From: Streptomyces sp. NBC_00370
GTDB taxonomy: Bacteria > Actinomycetota > Actinomycetes > Streptomycetales > Streptomycetaceae
Reading direction: 5' to 3'
Length of the DNA: 64,000 bases
NCBI RefSeq assembly: GCF_036084755.1
Contig: NZ_CP107968.1
Span: 8,316,001-8,380,000, forward strand
In this document: piece by piece, positions 36,863 through 46,323 of the stretch
Position numbering within the stretch: the first letter of the stretch is position 1
How the letters are laid out: each line of letters begins with the position of its first letter
Made by a program: the position numbers and the translations under genes
Notes under the pieces: generated by a model
The model's input: the letters and a program-made list of their open reading frames with translations, nothing else
Database searches by the model: none
What the model was told of the DNA's origin: nothing

Positions 36863-37378
36863 TTAGATGCCGAAGGGTGCTGCGTAGCGGACGGTGCCGC
36901 TGGGTAGCGGGTGGCCCTCGTCCAGGGTGAGGGCCATCATGGCCTCGTCCGGGACGTCGATAGTCAGGCCAATGCCATGAGTCGAGGCGCGGGTGAAGCC
37001 GAAGCGCGGGTAGTACGTCGGGTGTCCGAGGACGGTGACGTGGTACTCGCCCATCTCCTTGGCAGCCCTGAGGGCGGCACGGATGACTGCCGAGCCGGCG
37101 CCACTCTTCTGGTACTCGGGCCGTACGGCGACGGGGGCCAGGCACAGGGCCGGGGTGTCGCCGATGTGGCAGCGAGTCAGCAGAGCGTGGCCGATGAGGG
37201 TGCCGCCCTCATCGGTGGAGACATGGGAGAGGCCGTCGATCCAGGAGGTGTCGACGCGCAGAGCGTCGACGAGGTCGGCCTCCATGGAGGTCTCGAACGC
37301 AGCGAGGTTGATTGCGTGGATGGTGGGGATGTCAGCGCCGGTCTCGGCGCGGGTGATCCACTTGTTGTGGGTACGCAT
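36863..37378 (-). CDS. GNAT-family N-acetyltransferase
   Basis: 171 residues from the ATG at 37378. The GNAT core is visible: an N-terminal WITRAETGADIPTIHAINLAAF segment of motif C/D type, APVAVRPEYQKSGAGSAVI as the acetyl-CoA binding motif A (Q/RxxGxG/A), and LGHPTYYPRFGF typical of the YhbS-like subgroup. It would transfer acetyl from acetyl-CoA to an unknown small molecule or protein. Starts at 37399 or a GTG at 37435 would add 7 or 19 residues; none has a good ribosome site. No functional link to the NRPS cluster is seen. Confidence 0.85.
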   Translation of the reverse strand: MRTHNKWITRAETGADIPTIHAINLAAFETSMEADLVDALRVDTSWIDGLSHVSTDEGGTLIGHALLTRCHIGDTPALCLAPVAVRPEYQKSGAGSAVIRAALRAAKEMGEYHVTVLGHPTYYPRFGFTRASTHGIGLTIDVPDEAMMALTLDEGHPLPSGTVRYAAPFGI

Positions 37379-37781
37379 GACGGGATGAATCCGTTTCATG
37401 GTGAGATTCGTGCCGGGAATGCCTCGCGAGCTCACGCTCTCAGCGGGGCAGAGGTGACGGGGTCAGACCGTCGCCCGGGACGTGAGGGCGGTCCGGGCGC
37501 TGCGCATCGCAGTGGCCTTGAGCGCGGTCATCAGCCCCACCTCCCCTTCGTCCTCAACCTGGATCAACACGAACGCGTAAAAGGTATCACGTATACCGGC
37601 ACTCGCCCTTCGAATTGAAGGCAGCCCCAGCCCGGCCTCTGTGGCCGTTCCCCGTCCGGCGGGTTTCGTCATCAGCCCTGTGTCCGACAACTCGTTGACA
37701 TCGAATCCAGTCGCCGCAGGTCAGCGAGCCGCACCCGACTAACTTCGCCGTCAAAGGACAGCTCGCAGCCGGCTGGCTACG
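37379..37781. other. Intergenic region, only a doubtful small ORF
   Basis: About 400 bp. A left-going open frame of 75 codons (37463-37690) has no recognisable domain and mixed codon use, and I do not call it a gene. An AT-richer stretch near 37570-37610 may carry promoter elements for a neighbour. Confidence 0.35.
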
Positions 37782-38189
37782 ATGCCGGTCATGACCGCTG
37801 ACGCTCCCGACCCGGGTATCCGCGTACAGATGACGATGATGCAGTGGCACTGCATCGATGGCTGCGCCGACAACGAGGTGAGCGCGGCGGTCGACGATTA
37901 TCGCGACGACCTCATTGAGAGTGCAACGGCCATACGGGAGACCGGCTGGCACCAGGTTGCCGGCGGAGCACAGGGCGCGCCGGGGTGGGGCAACTGGCCA
38001 CCCGACGACACGCTCATAACCGTGACGATGTCCCGTTCGCTGTGGTGTTTGGCCGTGCACATCGTCGACTATTGGGAAGCGGTCCACTTGCGACAGGACC
38101 CGGATGCCGACCAGGCGTCGTGGCTGCGGCTCCGGGAGATCATCCTGACGGCGCTCGACGGCGACCTGACGCCCCGTCAGATGCGCTAG
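37782..38189 (+). CDS. Hypothetical protein, 135 aa
   Basis: A 135-residue acidic protein with good GC3 bias. Trp-rich segments (MMQWHCIDGCADNE, GWGNWPPDD, SLWCLAVHIVDYWEAVH) suggest a compact soluble domain. I do not recognise a family. The start could be the ATG at 37782 or at 37791. It lies immediately before decayed transposase sequence. Confidence 0.6.
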   Translation: MPVMTADAPDPGIRVQMTMMQWHCIDGCADNEVSAAVDDYRDDLIESATAIRETGWHQVAGGAQGAPGWGNWPPDDTLITVTMSRSLWCLAVHIVDYWEAVHLRQDPDADQASWLRLREIILTALDGDLTPRQMR

Positions 38190-38195
38190 CTAGTG

Positions 38196-38350
38196 CCGCG
38201 TCAGGCAGCGTTCGCTCTGCGACTACCTTGCGTAGACGTTCGTTGGCAGCGTGCTTGTTCCGCCAGCTGATGTAGCGCCGGATCATGCTGCCCTGCTCCT
38301 GTCGGCGGATGCGACGGTGGCGGGTCACGGTCCGGGCGATCTTGGTCGGC
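38196..38350 (-). pseudogene. C-terminal remnant of an IS630-like transposase
   Basis: On the minus strand a fragment reads RRQEQGSMIRRYISWRNKHA followed by NERLRKVV, which matches the C-terminal end common in Streptomyces IS630-type transposases. Only about 45 codons remain and no catalytic DDE residues are present. It is an insertion-sequence scar. Confidence 0.6.
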
Positions 38351-38529
38351 GTAGCCGGCGCAGAGTCACGGCGCTGATGAGTGCGATGGCCAGCAGGGCG
38401 CGCAGTAGAGGGTGATGCCGTGCCAGGCGCCTGAAGTGTAAGAACTCCTGACGAAATTATCCTTGAGGCGGTTGGATCGCTCAGGGACTGTTGATCCGGG
38501 GCTGGGGGTGGCTCAGACGAAGCCGGGGG

Positions 38530-39235
38530 TGTCGATGACGACCTGTGGGCGATGATCCAGCCGTTGCTGCCGGAGGTGGATCGTTGGGCGCGGCATGCCG
38601 GGCGGAAGCGGCATCCGGACCGGCTGGTGTTCCAGAGCGTCCTGTCCGTGCTGTATACCGGCATAGTTCGGGAACACCCGCCGCAGAAGCTCGGCTTCGG
38701 TTCTGTATGACGTGCTGACGCCGGCTGGCGGAGTGGGCCGAGGCCGGTGTGTGGCCCGAGCTTCACGAGAATCTCCTCGCCAGGCTTCGCAGCGCGAACA
38801 TCGTGGACTTCTCCCGGGCAGCCGTCGACGGCTCTCACATTCGAGCGCTAAAGGGAGGCCAAGACGAGACGTAGCCTTGTTGACCGGGGCAGGACGGGAT
38901 GCAAGCACCACTTGATCACTGATGCCACCGGCATCCGGCTCGCGTTCACCATGACCGGTGGCAATCGCAGCGACGTCACCCAGCTCATTCCATTGCTTGA
39001 GGCGGTGCTACCGGTACGGGGCAAGCTCGGTCGGCCCCGGCGCCGCCCGGAGGTCGTGCTCGTTAACCGCCGTACGACCACGATAAGTATCGACGCCTCG
39101 TCTGGAACTTCGGAGTGAAACCTTGACCGCCCGACGCCGCACCGAACACGGCTCCGGGATGCGCGCTCATCCGCTGGCGGCGACTGAACGTGCCCCGCCG
39201 TGTTCCAGCAGAGGGCGTTGTCGCAGGATTTTAAG
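38530..39235 (+). pseudogene. Frameshifted IS5-like DDE transposase remnant
   Basis: Pieces of one transposase occur in order but in different frames: DDLWAMIQPLLPE, RHPDRLVFQSVLSVLYTGI, LAEWAEAGVWPELHENLLA, VDGSHIRALKGG, KHHLITDATGIRLAFTMTGG and NRSDVTQLIPLLEAVLPVRG. Stops and frameshifts separate them, so it is inactive. The order and motifs fit an IS5-family element. Terminal repeats were not identified. Confidence 0.78.
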
Positions 39236-39263
39236 GTCGCGATCCGGCTCCGGGAGGCACTCC

Positions 39264-39719
39264 ATCACCATCATCACGCACGAGGACCCCATCGGCCGGG
39301 GCTCCGCCAACTACACGATTCATGCTGATCTTTCGGACCGGCAGGACGGCTGGCGCGAGCAGTTGTGGACCCGCCAGCTTACCGAAAACAGGTTCGAGGT
39401 GACCTGTTTGCCCTTCTTCACCTATGGAATCTGCTACCTCGACGTGGTGACCATCGACAGCAACCATCAGGTGGCTGCGGTGGTGCAGAAGTCCGGCCAC
39501 CGCATCTTGCGCGTCGCCCTCGCAGCGGAACACCGGGACCGGGATCACCTTCACGAACTCCTGCACGGCAAACTCGTCGAAGCCCTTCTGCCACACGAGT
39601 GGCTTCAGGGCACCTACCTCTCAGCAGACCTGCCACCCGGCACTGACCCAGCGGCCCTCCTGGAGGTGTTGGAAGCACCCGCCCAAGCCGGCGCCCTCCA
39701 CTGGGAGATCGACGCCTGA
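39264..39719 (+). pseudogene. 5'-truncated DUF4265-like gene abutting the IS remnant
   Basis: The coding segment contains ENRFEVTCLPFFTYGICYLD and VVTIDSNHQVAAVVQKSGHR, the pattern of DUF4265 proteins, whose function is unknown. The frame stays open upstream to 39123 but that part derives from the IS remnant. There is no ATG/GTG/TTG at the natural start; a GGGAGG sits 6 nt before an ATC at 39264, as if a start codon had been lost or is non-canonical. Expression is doubtful. Confidence 0.55.
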
Positions 39720-40247
39720 CCGGACCCGAACCGTCATTCCGTTAGGGGTTCTTGGAGACCCATTCGAAAGCCAGTCGCGGCTGATGAGGCCGCGGTTCTC
39801 AGGCCGTCCGAGATGGCAGGCGACGGAGTTGGTGCTGAAGAGTGCGACCCTGGTCGCCGATCTGCCGGATCGTGGGCCCTCGCCATGATCCATGATCCAG
39901 GTAGGGATCCAGGTCGGGTTACGCTGCGCGGTTGTCCTGGTCGCGGACCTGCTTTGCGCCACCGTGGCCCGCTGGAGCGAGGTTGATCATCAGCTCTCCG
40001 AAGTGGCCTTGGCCGACCGCGTGGTGGAGCGCTTGAGTGCGCCACTGCAGCAAACAGGCATCGACTCCCACGACGTGTGGGCGATCTCTGTGGTCGAGCA
40101 GGCGGGGACGGGTGCGCCCGGATCAGGCGGACGGCGACTAGGTCAGCGCCCATGGTCGCGGCAGTTCTTCTATCAGCCGTCCGTGTGCACGCGGGTCGGG
40201 GCCTCGGGGAGCTCCGCCTGCGGGGTTTGGGAAAGTAGGGGCGCCTA
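39720..40247. other. Gene-poor region of about 530 bp
   Basis: No convincing gene. An open right-going frame at 39892-40269 (125 codons) has some coding character in its first half but overlaps the HAD gene end, changes composition midway and matches no family I know. It could be a decayed gene. Confidence 0.35.
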
Positions 40248-40895
40248 CTACGGATTCCGCGTGGCGTAACCGATCGCCGAGGCGACATCGTCCGCGATGT
40301 GGGTGGGCTGGTAGGAGTTTTGTGACCAGGGCAGGCCGTGCGCGACCCACACGTTTCGAAGTCCGAGCCTGTCGGCGCCGGCGATGTCGCCATGCGGTGA
40401 GTCGCCGATGACCCAGGCGCTGGGCAGGGGCATGCTGACGGCCGCTGCTGCCGCCTCGAAGATTCCCGGTTCTGGCTTCTTGCAGCCGATGGTCTCGGAG
40501 ATCACCCAGCTCTGTACGAGTTGGTCGAGCCCGGCGTTACGGATCTTCGCTTCCTGCTGAAGAGAGGGGCCGTTGGTGACGATCACACAGGTCCAACTCT
40601 GTGCCCGTGCTTTGCTCAATGCCTCAAGGGAGGAGTGCGACAGAACGACATGGTCGGCACCACCGTTGGCGAGAAGGGCATGGATAGCGGCTGTTGACAC
40701 CGTGTCGCCGTATCGGTGGGTCAGGGCTGCGGCGACTTCGTGCCGTGGGGTGTAACCGCTGGCTTCACATGTCATCACCCACGCAACGTCCGTCTCCGGC
40801 AGGCCGTGTTGGGCAAGGAAGTCGGCGACGGCGGTACGGAAAGCAGCATCACGGTCGACCAGGGTGTTGTCGAGATCCAGGAGCAGCAACGGCAT
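40248..40895 (-). CDS. HAD-family hydrolase
   Basis: 215 residues with all four HAD motifs: LLDLDNTLVD (nucleophile and acid Asp), VTNGPS, GCKKPEPGIF (Lys) and VIGDSPHGDIAGA. The family hydrolyses phosphate or related bonds through an aspartyl-phosphate; the substrate is unknown. A helical cap lies between motifs 1 and 2. It is a single gene without an evident operon partner. Confidence 0.9.
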   Translation of the reverse strand: MPLLLLDLDNTLVDRDAAFRTAVADFLAQHGLPETDVAWVMTCEASGYTPRHEVAAALTHRYGDTVSTAAIHALLANGGADHVVLSHSSLEALSKARAQSWTCVIVTNGPSLQQEAKIRNAGLDQLVQSWVISETIGCKKPEPGIFEAAAAAVSMPLPSAWVIGDSPHGDIAGADRLGLRNVWVAHGLPWSQNSYQPTHIADDVASAIGYATRNP

Positions 40896-41167
40896 GCCGG
40901 CAGTAGATCACGGAGGCTGCGTAGCCGACTCCAGAGCACGAAGGCAGTCACGGTGATGGGGGACGCCCCGTTCGGCGGCTCCGCCATGAACGCGGAGTGT
41001 TCTGGGGCTCCGTTACGGGGGCCTGTTCAACGGTCACCGGCGGGCGACGAGGTCTTCGTTCTTTCCGTGCTCAGGGTGCAGCCACGTGGTTCCGGGTGCG
41101 GCTGGGCGCCGCCGGCGGAGCGGACAGAGGCTGGCGAACGGGCGCCGAGAAGATCGACAACTCGCGG

Positions 41168-41219
41168 TTGACATCTGTGAGGCGCTGGCTACTCTCGATA
41201 TTGCTAAGAATATTGGTAA
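41168..41219 (+). promoter_or_regulatory. Promoter and AT-rich operator candidate upstream of MFS gene
   Basis: TTGACA (41168-41173) lies 16 nt before TACTCT (41190-41195). An AT-rich stretch follows with the partly repeated element ATATTG/ATATTGG around 41198-41216, just before the gene. The TATTGGT core recurs before the nearby marR gene, suggesting a shared operator. Confidence 0.5.
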
Positions 41220-41237
41220 TCAGTGATCTGAGGTAAG

Positions 41238-42743
41238 ATGGGTGCCGACCCGACCACAGAGCCGTACCGGTGGCGATGGCTGATCCTGGTGGTGATGCTC
41301 GTCGCGGAGGTCATGGATCTTCTGGACGCGTCGATCGTCAACGTCGCAGGCCCTTCGCTGGAGGAGTCCCTCGGAGCCAGTTCCGTCGGTCTGCAGTGGG
41401 TGATCGGCGGTTATGCCCTCACGCTGGGGGCCGGGCTGGTGCTGGGCGGCCGGCTCGGTGACCGCTACGGGCGGCGCCGTATGTTCCTGATCGGTCTTGC
41501 GGGCTTCACACTCAGCTCGTTGCTGTGCGCGCTGTCGCCGAACATCGAGTTGCTGATTGCCTTCCGGCTGCTTCAGGGCACCGCAGGCGCGATGCTGCTC
41601 CCGCAGGGTCTGGGCCTGTTGCGCGAGAACTTCTCCGGTCCCGAGCTCACCAAGGTCTTCGCGATCTTCGGCCCTGTGCTCGGCCTCGGCGGCATCATCG
41701 GCCCGGTCCTGGGCGGCTTCCTCAGCGAGGGCGACTTCTTCGGCCTCGGCTGGCGGTCGGTGTTCCTGGTCAACCTGCCTATCGGGCTTGCGGCCCTGGT
41801 CATCGCGACGAAGTTCGTGCCGAGGAAGCAGGGCGACCGCACCGTGCGGGTCGACATGATCGGCGCGAGCCTGGTGGTGGCCTCGTGTGCGCTCCTGGTG
41901 CTGCCGCTGAACCAGGGGCAGGAGGACGGCTGGCCGCTGTGGACCTGGCTGTGCATGGCTGCCTCGGTCATCGGTTTCGGCCTGTTCGCGCTGCACCAGC
42001 GCCGTAGTGCCGCAGCAGGGCGGGAGCCGTTGGTGACCACGGGCCTGCTCCGCAAGCCCGCCTTCACCGTGGGGCTCGGCGGGATCGCCCTGTTCTTCGG
42101 CGGGCTGATCGGCACGCAGCTCGTACTGACCCTGTTCCTGCAGATCGGCCAGCACTTCAGCGCCGGGGACGCGGGTCTTGGCAACCTGCCGCTCGCGGTG
42201 GGCACGGCGATCGGCGGTGCGGTCAGCGGCGCGGTCCTCGCTGACAAGATCGGCCGTATGGTCCTCCAGATCGGGCCGCTGATCCAGCTCGCCGGTGCGG
42301 CGCTGCTTTGGTTCGAGCTCAACGGTCTGAGCACTGATTCCTTCTCTATCTGGGACATCGCTCCGGGTGTGGTGGTGGCCGGTATCGGAGCGGGCATGGT
42401 GATCGCTGCCCTGTTCAGCTTCATCCTCGCCGCGGTCGACGACGAGGAGATTGGCTCGGCCTCCGGCGTGCTGTCCGCGGTGCAGGCCATCGGCGGCTCC
42501 ATCGGCGTGGCGATCTTCGGCTCGGTGTTCTTCGCGCAGGCCAAGACCGGTGACTTCGCGACCGGCTTCCACCACGCGTTGATCGTCCAGGCGTGTCTGC
42601 TTGCGGCGTTCCTGGCCATCACCTTCCTGCTGCCCAAGAAGGGCCGGCCCGAGGAGGAGCAGCACGGCATCACCCCCACTGCCTCCGAGGACTCCGAGAG
42701 CAGTTCTGTCGGCTCCGGTGCGAAGCAGGACGTCACCAAGTGA
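41238..42743 (+). CDS. MFS drug efflux transporter (DHA2, 14-TM type)
   Basis: 501 residues with the DHA2 signatures: LDASIVNVAGPSL (motif D1), GRLGDRYGRRRMFLIG (motif A) and GPVLGLGGIIGPVLGG (motif C). About 14 hydrophobic segments are present and the C-tail is hydrophilic. The family exports drugs by proton antiport. The ATG lies after AGGTAAG and an AT-rich operator-like leader. A decayed monooxygenase and a MarR regulator follow, a typical resistance locus. It is 6 kb from the NRPS cluster, so export of that product is possible but unproven. Confidence 0.93.
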   Translation: MGADPTTEPYRWRWLILVVMLVAEVMDLLDASIVNVAGPSLEESLGASSVGLQWVIGGYALTLGAGLVLGGRLGDRYGRRRMFLIGLAGFTLSSLLCALSPNIELLIAFRLLQGTAGAMLLPQGLGLLRENFSGPELTKVFAIFGPVLGLGGIIGPVLGGFLSEGDFFGLGWRSVFLVNLPIGLAALVIATKFVPRKQGDRTVRVDMIGASLVVASCALLVLPLNQGQEDGWPLWTWLCMAASVIGFGLFALHQRRSAAAGREPLVTTGLLRKPAFTVGLGGIALFFGGLIGTQLVLTLFLQIGQHFSAGDAGLGNLPLAVGTAIGGAVSGAVLADKIGRMVLQIGPLIQLAGAALLWFELNGLSTDSFSIWDIAPGVVVAGIGAGMVIAALFSFILAAVDDEEIGSASGVLSAVQAIGGSIGVAIFGSVFFAQAKTGDFATGFHHALIVQACLLAAFLAITFLLPKKGRPEEEQHGITPTASEDSESSSVGSGAKQDVTK

Positions 42744-42761
42744 TCCCCGGACAGGGGCCGC

Positions 42762-43437
42762 TTGTGCATCGCGGGAGCGCACATCGCGGGCCCCACCCTG
42801 GCGTACTGGCTGCACCGCCAAGGCATCGCGGCCGCGGTGGCCGAGTCATGCCGTGGTCCGAAAGATGAAACGGGGGCGGACGCCGCGGGCTCACGCCACC
42901 CGCGAGGTCCGCCCGGTTCGTCGACCGGGCCGACCACGCGGAGGCTGTGTTCTTTGCCGGCCGTGCCGCCTTTTCCTGCCTCCTGTACGAGAAGCCCCGG
43001 CCCTGCACCGAGCACCTGTTCGGCTACGAGTTCACCGCGTTGTCGCAGAGCCGCGAGTACGGCGGTGTCACCTGCCGCGGTGGTCCCGAACGGGTCTTCG
43101 ATCCCGTCGCCGCCGACGGTGCCCGCTCCCGCACCCGTGACCTCGCCTTCGGGCGCTCCGGCGGCGATGCCGACTGGGATACGGCCCGCGTCCTGGCGGC
43201 CATGGACGCCACGTCGGACTTCTACCTAGACCGCGTCAGCCAGGTCCGCATGCCTCGTCGGTCCCAGGGCCGTGTCGCCGTGCTCGGCGACGCGTGGTGC
43301 TGCTCGGCACCCCTGAGCGGGATGGGCGCCAGCCTTGCCCTCAGCGTCGCCGCGCCGCGCCGCGAACCCGGGCGGGTATTCGCGCCCTCCACCTGGTCCT
43401 GCGGGCCGTCGCCCGACCCCGCGTGGCCGAGGCACTG
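42762..43437 (+). pseudogene. Decayed FAD-dependent monooxygenase
   Basis: The N-terminal dinucleotide fold remains as LCIAGAHIAGPTLAYWLHRQG and the C-terminal FAD motif as GRVAVLGDAWCCSAPLSGMG, but in different frames and with a large internal part missing. The layout matches PHBH/TetX-like flavin monooxygenases. With the upstream efflux gene and downstream marR it probably formed a modification-plus-efflux cassette before decay. Confidence 0.75.
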
Positions 43438-43550
43438 AAGCGCTTCCTCGTGCCGCCCGCCGACACCTTGGCCCAGCCCTCCTGCAGCCTGCAGATCTCA
43501 CGCATTATTGGTGTCCAACGCCTTAGCGACCAGGAAGCAGCTTCCACGTC

Positions 43551-44021
43551 ATGCCTGCCAACCAGCCCACCGATCCCCGTCCCGTGGCCCCGGCGGAAAG
43601 TTCCATCCGCGACCGGCTGCGCAATCTGACCCGTCGCCAGCAGCGGTTCGAGCGCTACTTGGGCCGGCAGCTGCGCGTCGATCCGGCCGGGCTGGCGGTA
43701 ATGGACCAACTCGTCAGCGAAGGACCAGCGACGCCGAGCGAACTGGCACGCGCACTCAGCACGTCGACGGCGGCGATGACGCTGGTGATCGACCGCCTGG
43801 TGGACGGTGGGCACGTGAGCCGTCAGCCGCATCCCAAAGACCGGCGCAAGGTGCTCGTCACACCGGCGGAACACTGGGAGGAAGCCGCTTTCGAGCACGT
43901 CGAACCCCTCGTCGTGGGCATCGGAGAGATCACCGATTCCATGACAGCCCAGGAGCAGGCCACGGTGGTGGCGTTCCTGGAGCGGGCGGTAGCCGTCTAC
44001 GACCGGGCGACCAAGGTGTAG
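43551..44021 (+). CDS. MarR-family transcriptional regulator
   Basis: 156 residues with a winged helix: TPSELARALSTSTAAMTLVIDRLVDGG is the HTH and HPKDRRKVLVT the wing (DxRxxxVxLT). MarR proteins repress nearby efflux or catabolic genes and release DNA on binding phenolic ligands. It follows the decayed monooxygenase and the MFS pump on the same strand, so they probably form its regulon. TTGGTGTCCAA at 43508-43518 upstream is a possible autoregulatory site. Confidence 0.9.
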   Translation: MPANQPTDPRPVAPAESSIRDRLRNLTRRQQRFERYLGRQLRVDPAGLAVMDQLVSEGPATPSELARALSTSTAAMTLVIDRLVDGGHVSRQPHPKDRRKVLVTPAEHWEEAAFEHVEPLVVGIGEITDSMTAQEQATVVAFLERAVAVYDRATKV

Positions 44022-44457
44022 GCGGCACACCCCGATCAGCCACGTCTATCAGTGATTCGCCAACGGTGACCACGCCGCCGGAAACACGGGCGGCATCCTG
44101 GCCAAAGCGCCGTTCGGCCTTGACCACCGATCGCGGCCTCGACCAGGTCGGCGGCGACCATCGGGCCGGCGCCGATGCAAAAGGCGAGCGAGTGTGGTGT
44201 GTCGGCCTTCCCGCTGCTCACCAGCCCGTTGAAGAGCAGTGCACAGCGCCCGGATCGCGGTGCTCGCGCTGAGAGGCGGCCTTTTTCGCAAGGGAAGTTG
44301 GGGGACCTCTCGGCGCAGCCCGCGAGACGGGCGGTTGCTGCTGGCGGTGCGGACTCTGGTCCAGTGCCGTTCAACGCTCTGATCCCAGTTGTCGAGCGCG
44401 AGGTATGGCTCGGGCTGAGCCTCTGGAAAACCTCAAGTCCCTTGCCATACGAAAAGC
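44022..44457. other. Intergenic region with no recognised gene
   Basis: About 435 bp. A left-going frame contains a phrase (LFNGLVSSGKADTPHSLAFC) with protein-like character but stops soon, so it may be a gene fragment I cannot identify. Nothing else is evident. Confidence 0.35.
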
Positions 44458-44814
44458 ATGGCCGTCACGCTGATCCACATGGCAGCCATCTCGGGACTCA
44501 GCAGAAAGCACAACGTCGTGCCGGTCATCCGGAACGCGGACGTGGTCGCGACAGCCCTGCGTCAGGCGTTGGCCGAGGCATCGCCCGAGGAGCGTCCAGG
44601 GCTGGAACGCGCCGCCGCACTCGTGGAGTCCACCGCCGCAGCCACCGAAAGCCAGCTGCGCGCCCGCTGGGTCCGCTCTCAGCTGGGAGCCGTCGGCTTC
44701 ACCGGCGACATCGCCTCGGTCGCGGCGGTGAAGGCGCTGCGCCAGGCGGAGCCGAAACTGAGCCTGCTGGCGGCGGTGCAACTGCAGAAGGAAGCGCTGG
44801 ACCATCCGGAGTGA
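44458..44814 (+). CDS. Hypothetical protein, 118 aa
   Basis: 118 residues, mostly helical in appearance (VVATALRQALAEASPEERPG, then LERAAALVESTAAATESQL and AVKALRQAEP). GC3 bias is normal for a Streptomyces gene. I do not recognise a family and see no membrane segment or catalytic motif. The ATG follows GCC-rich leader without a strong ribosome site. Confidence 0.55.
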   Translation: MAVTLIHMAAISGLSRKHNVVPVIRNADVVATALRQALAEASPEERPGLERAAALVESTAAATESQLRARWVRSQLGAVGFTGDIASVAAVKALRQAEPKLSLLAAVQLQKEALDHPE

Positions 44815-44869
44815 TCCGGCACGTCACAGCGCATATTTCACGTAAGCCAACCGTCAGCTGGTTCGCCGG

Positions 44870-45230
44870 GTGTGGTCCCGGCCTCATGGCGGGGCCGGCG
44901 CTGGTACGGCTGTCGGCAGCGGTCAATGTCCGTTCCGGTGGCGCCGGTGCCTGACCACCACAGCCGGACCGGCTTGTGCGCCTCTCCGCTGGGCAGCCGC
45001 TCCAGGACCAGGCGAATGGCGCCGCCCTCGATGACGGTCAGCGGCCCGTGGCAGTCGAGCCCTGCGGCCCTGCGGCCCTGCGGCCCTGCGGGTCAGCCGC
45101 GGGGGCAGACGGGCCCACGCCCGTACGGTCGCCTTCTCGTACAGCCGGGTGTCCGTGATCGTCACGACCTGCTCGGTTCTCTGGGGCATGCGGTCGCCGA
45201 AGACGAACTCGCCGCCGGGTGCGTGGGAAT
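44870..45230 (-). pseudogene. Transposase fragment (DDE superfamily) with internal repeat expansion
   Basis: The minus strand reads GDRMPQRTEQVVTITDTRLYE, VRAWARLPPRLTRR, then, after the repeat, HGPLTVIEG, RLVLERLPSGE and LWWSGTGATGTDIDR in a shifted frame. These are consecutive parts of a DDE-type transposase common in Streptomyces. Both ends are missing, so it is an inert remnant. Confidence 0.65.
45060..45091. repeat. Four tandem copies of CCCTGCGG
   Basis: An 8-nt unit is repeated four times without change inside the transposase remnant, producing its frameshift. It is a simple slippage-type microsatellite and could vary in copy number between strains. Confidence 0.85.
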
Positions 45231-45504
45231 GACAAGAGGCGGGCGGCGCAGCGCTTGCACAGCCCGCCGCCCGCCGCCCGGCGGTGGGGCGGGTGAGAGC
45301 GTACGACTGGCCGCTCTGGCCGCTAGCGCTGTGACCGGGAAGGTTCACCGTGTCGAGACGGTCGGCACGGCGCCTCGACGTGTTGTCGCACCACCGAGGC
45401 GCGGTCGGCAGGAAGGGTGGCTCTCCGCCTCGCGATGCGCCGGAGGGGATGGGGCTGGCGTTTAATCGGATGTGCTTGCGGGGCGGGGTTGTTAAGTTCA
45501 CCGC

Positions 45505-46236
45505 GTGCCGAAGCTGAATCAGATCATCGCAGTCGAAAAGGGCGTCAAGTCCAAGGCCCTCCAAGAGCTCACCCAGGCTCACCAGGACGTGCAGAAGCCC
45601 GCCCTGCTGGCCGGCATCTCCCGGACCTACCAGCCCAAGGACGAGGAGGGCGAGCAGCTGCCGCCCGAGTCCACGCGGGTGCAGATCAAGGCCGAGGACG
45701 CTCTGCGGGCGACCGCCGGGACACTGACGCGGCTCTTCGACGTGACCGCGACGAAGGACTGGGCGAACCGGTCCGCGGTCGCGGACGTGGTGGTCGACGG
45801 TACGGTGCTGTTGCCCCAAGTGCCCGTCCCGTACCTGTTGTTCCTGGAGAAGCAGCTCACCGACCTGCACACCTTCGTGCGCAAGCTGCCGGTGCTCGAC
45901 GCCTCCGAGTCGTGGAACCTGGACCCCTCGACGGACTCGTGGAAGACGGACCCGGTGCGGACCATCCGCACGAAGAAGGTTCCGCGCAACCACGTGAAGG
46001 CCGAGGCCACGGAGAAGCACCCGGCGCAGGTCGAGGTGTACTACGAGGACGTCCCGGTCGGTTACTGGACCACGGTGAAGTTCTCCGGCGCGCTGCCTGC
46101 CCGGCGGGTCAACGAGCTCCTCGACCGGGTCGAGAAGCTCCAGCAGTCCGTCAAGTTCGCCCGCGAGGAGGCGAACAGCACCGAGGTCACCGACCAGCGG
46201 GTCGGCGACGCGGTGTTCGGCTACCTCTTCCGGTAG
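45505..46236 (+). CDS. Hypothetical protein, 243 aa (DUF7873-like)
   Basis: 243 residues, basic and helix-rich, starting MPKLNQIIAVEKGVKSKALQ. The middle reads DVTATKDWANRSAVADVVVD and VPYLLFLEKQLTDLHTFVRK, and the protein ends with RRVNELLDRVEKLQQSVKFA. I believe homologues occur throughout Streptomyces, but no function is known to me. A GTG start with no ribosome site and TAAGTT at 45493-45498 suggest a leaderless transcript. A 7-bp hairpin at 46249-46269 could terminate it. Confidence 0.85.
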   Translation: MPKLNQIIAVEKGVKSKALQELTQAHQDVQKPALLAGISRTYQPKDEEGEQLPPESTRVQIKAEDALRATAGTLTRLFDVTATKDWANRSAVADVVVDGTVLLPQVPVPYLLFLEKQLTDLHTFVRKLPVLDASESWNLDPSTDSWKTDPVRTIRTKKVPRNHVKAEATEKHPAQVEVYYEDVPVGYWTTVKFSGALPARRVNELLDRVEKLQQSVKFAREEANSTEVTDQRVGDAVFGYLFR

Positions 46237-46323
46237 CCCCCACATACGCCCTCCGTCGCGAGCGGAGGGTGCGCGATGAGCGCAAGCTGAAACTGATGTT
46301 GAAGCTGATGAAGGGGTGTCAGT

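Noticed and set aside
37463..37690. 75-codon minus-strand ORF
   Set aside because: No ribosome site, no domain and weak codon bias.
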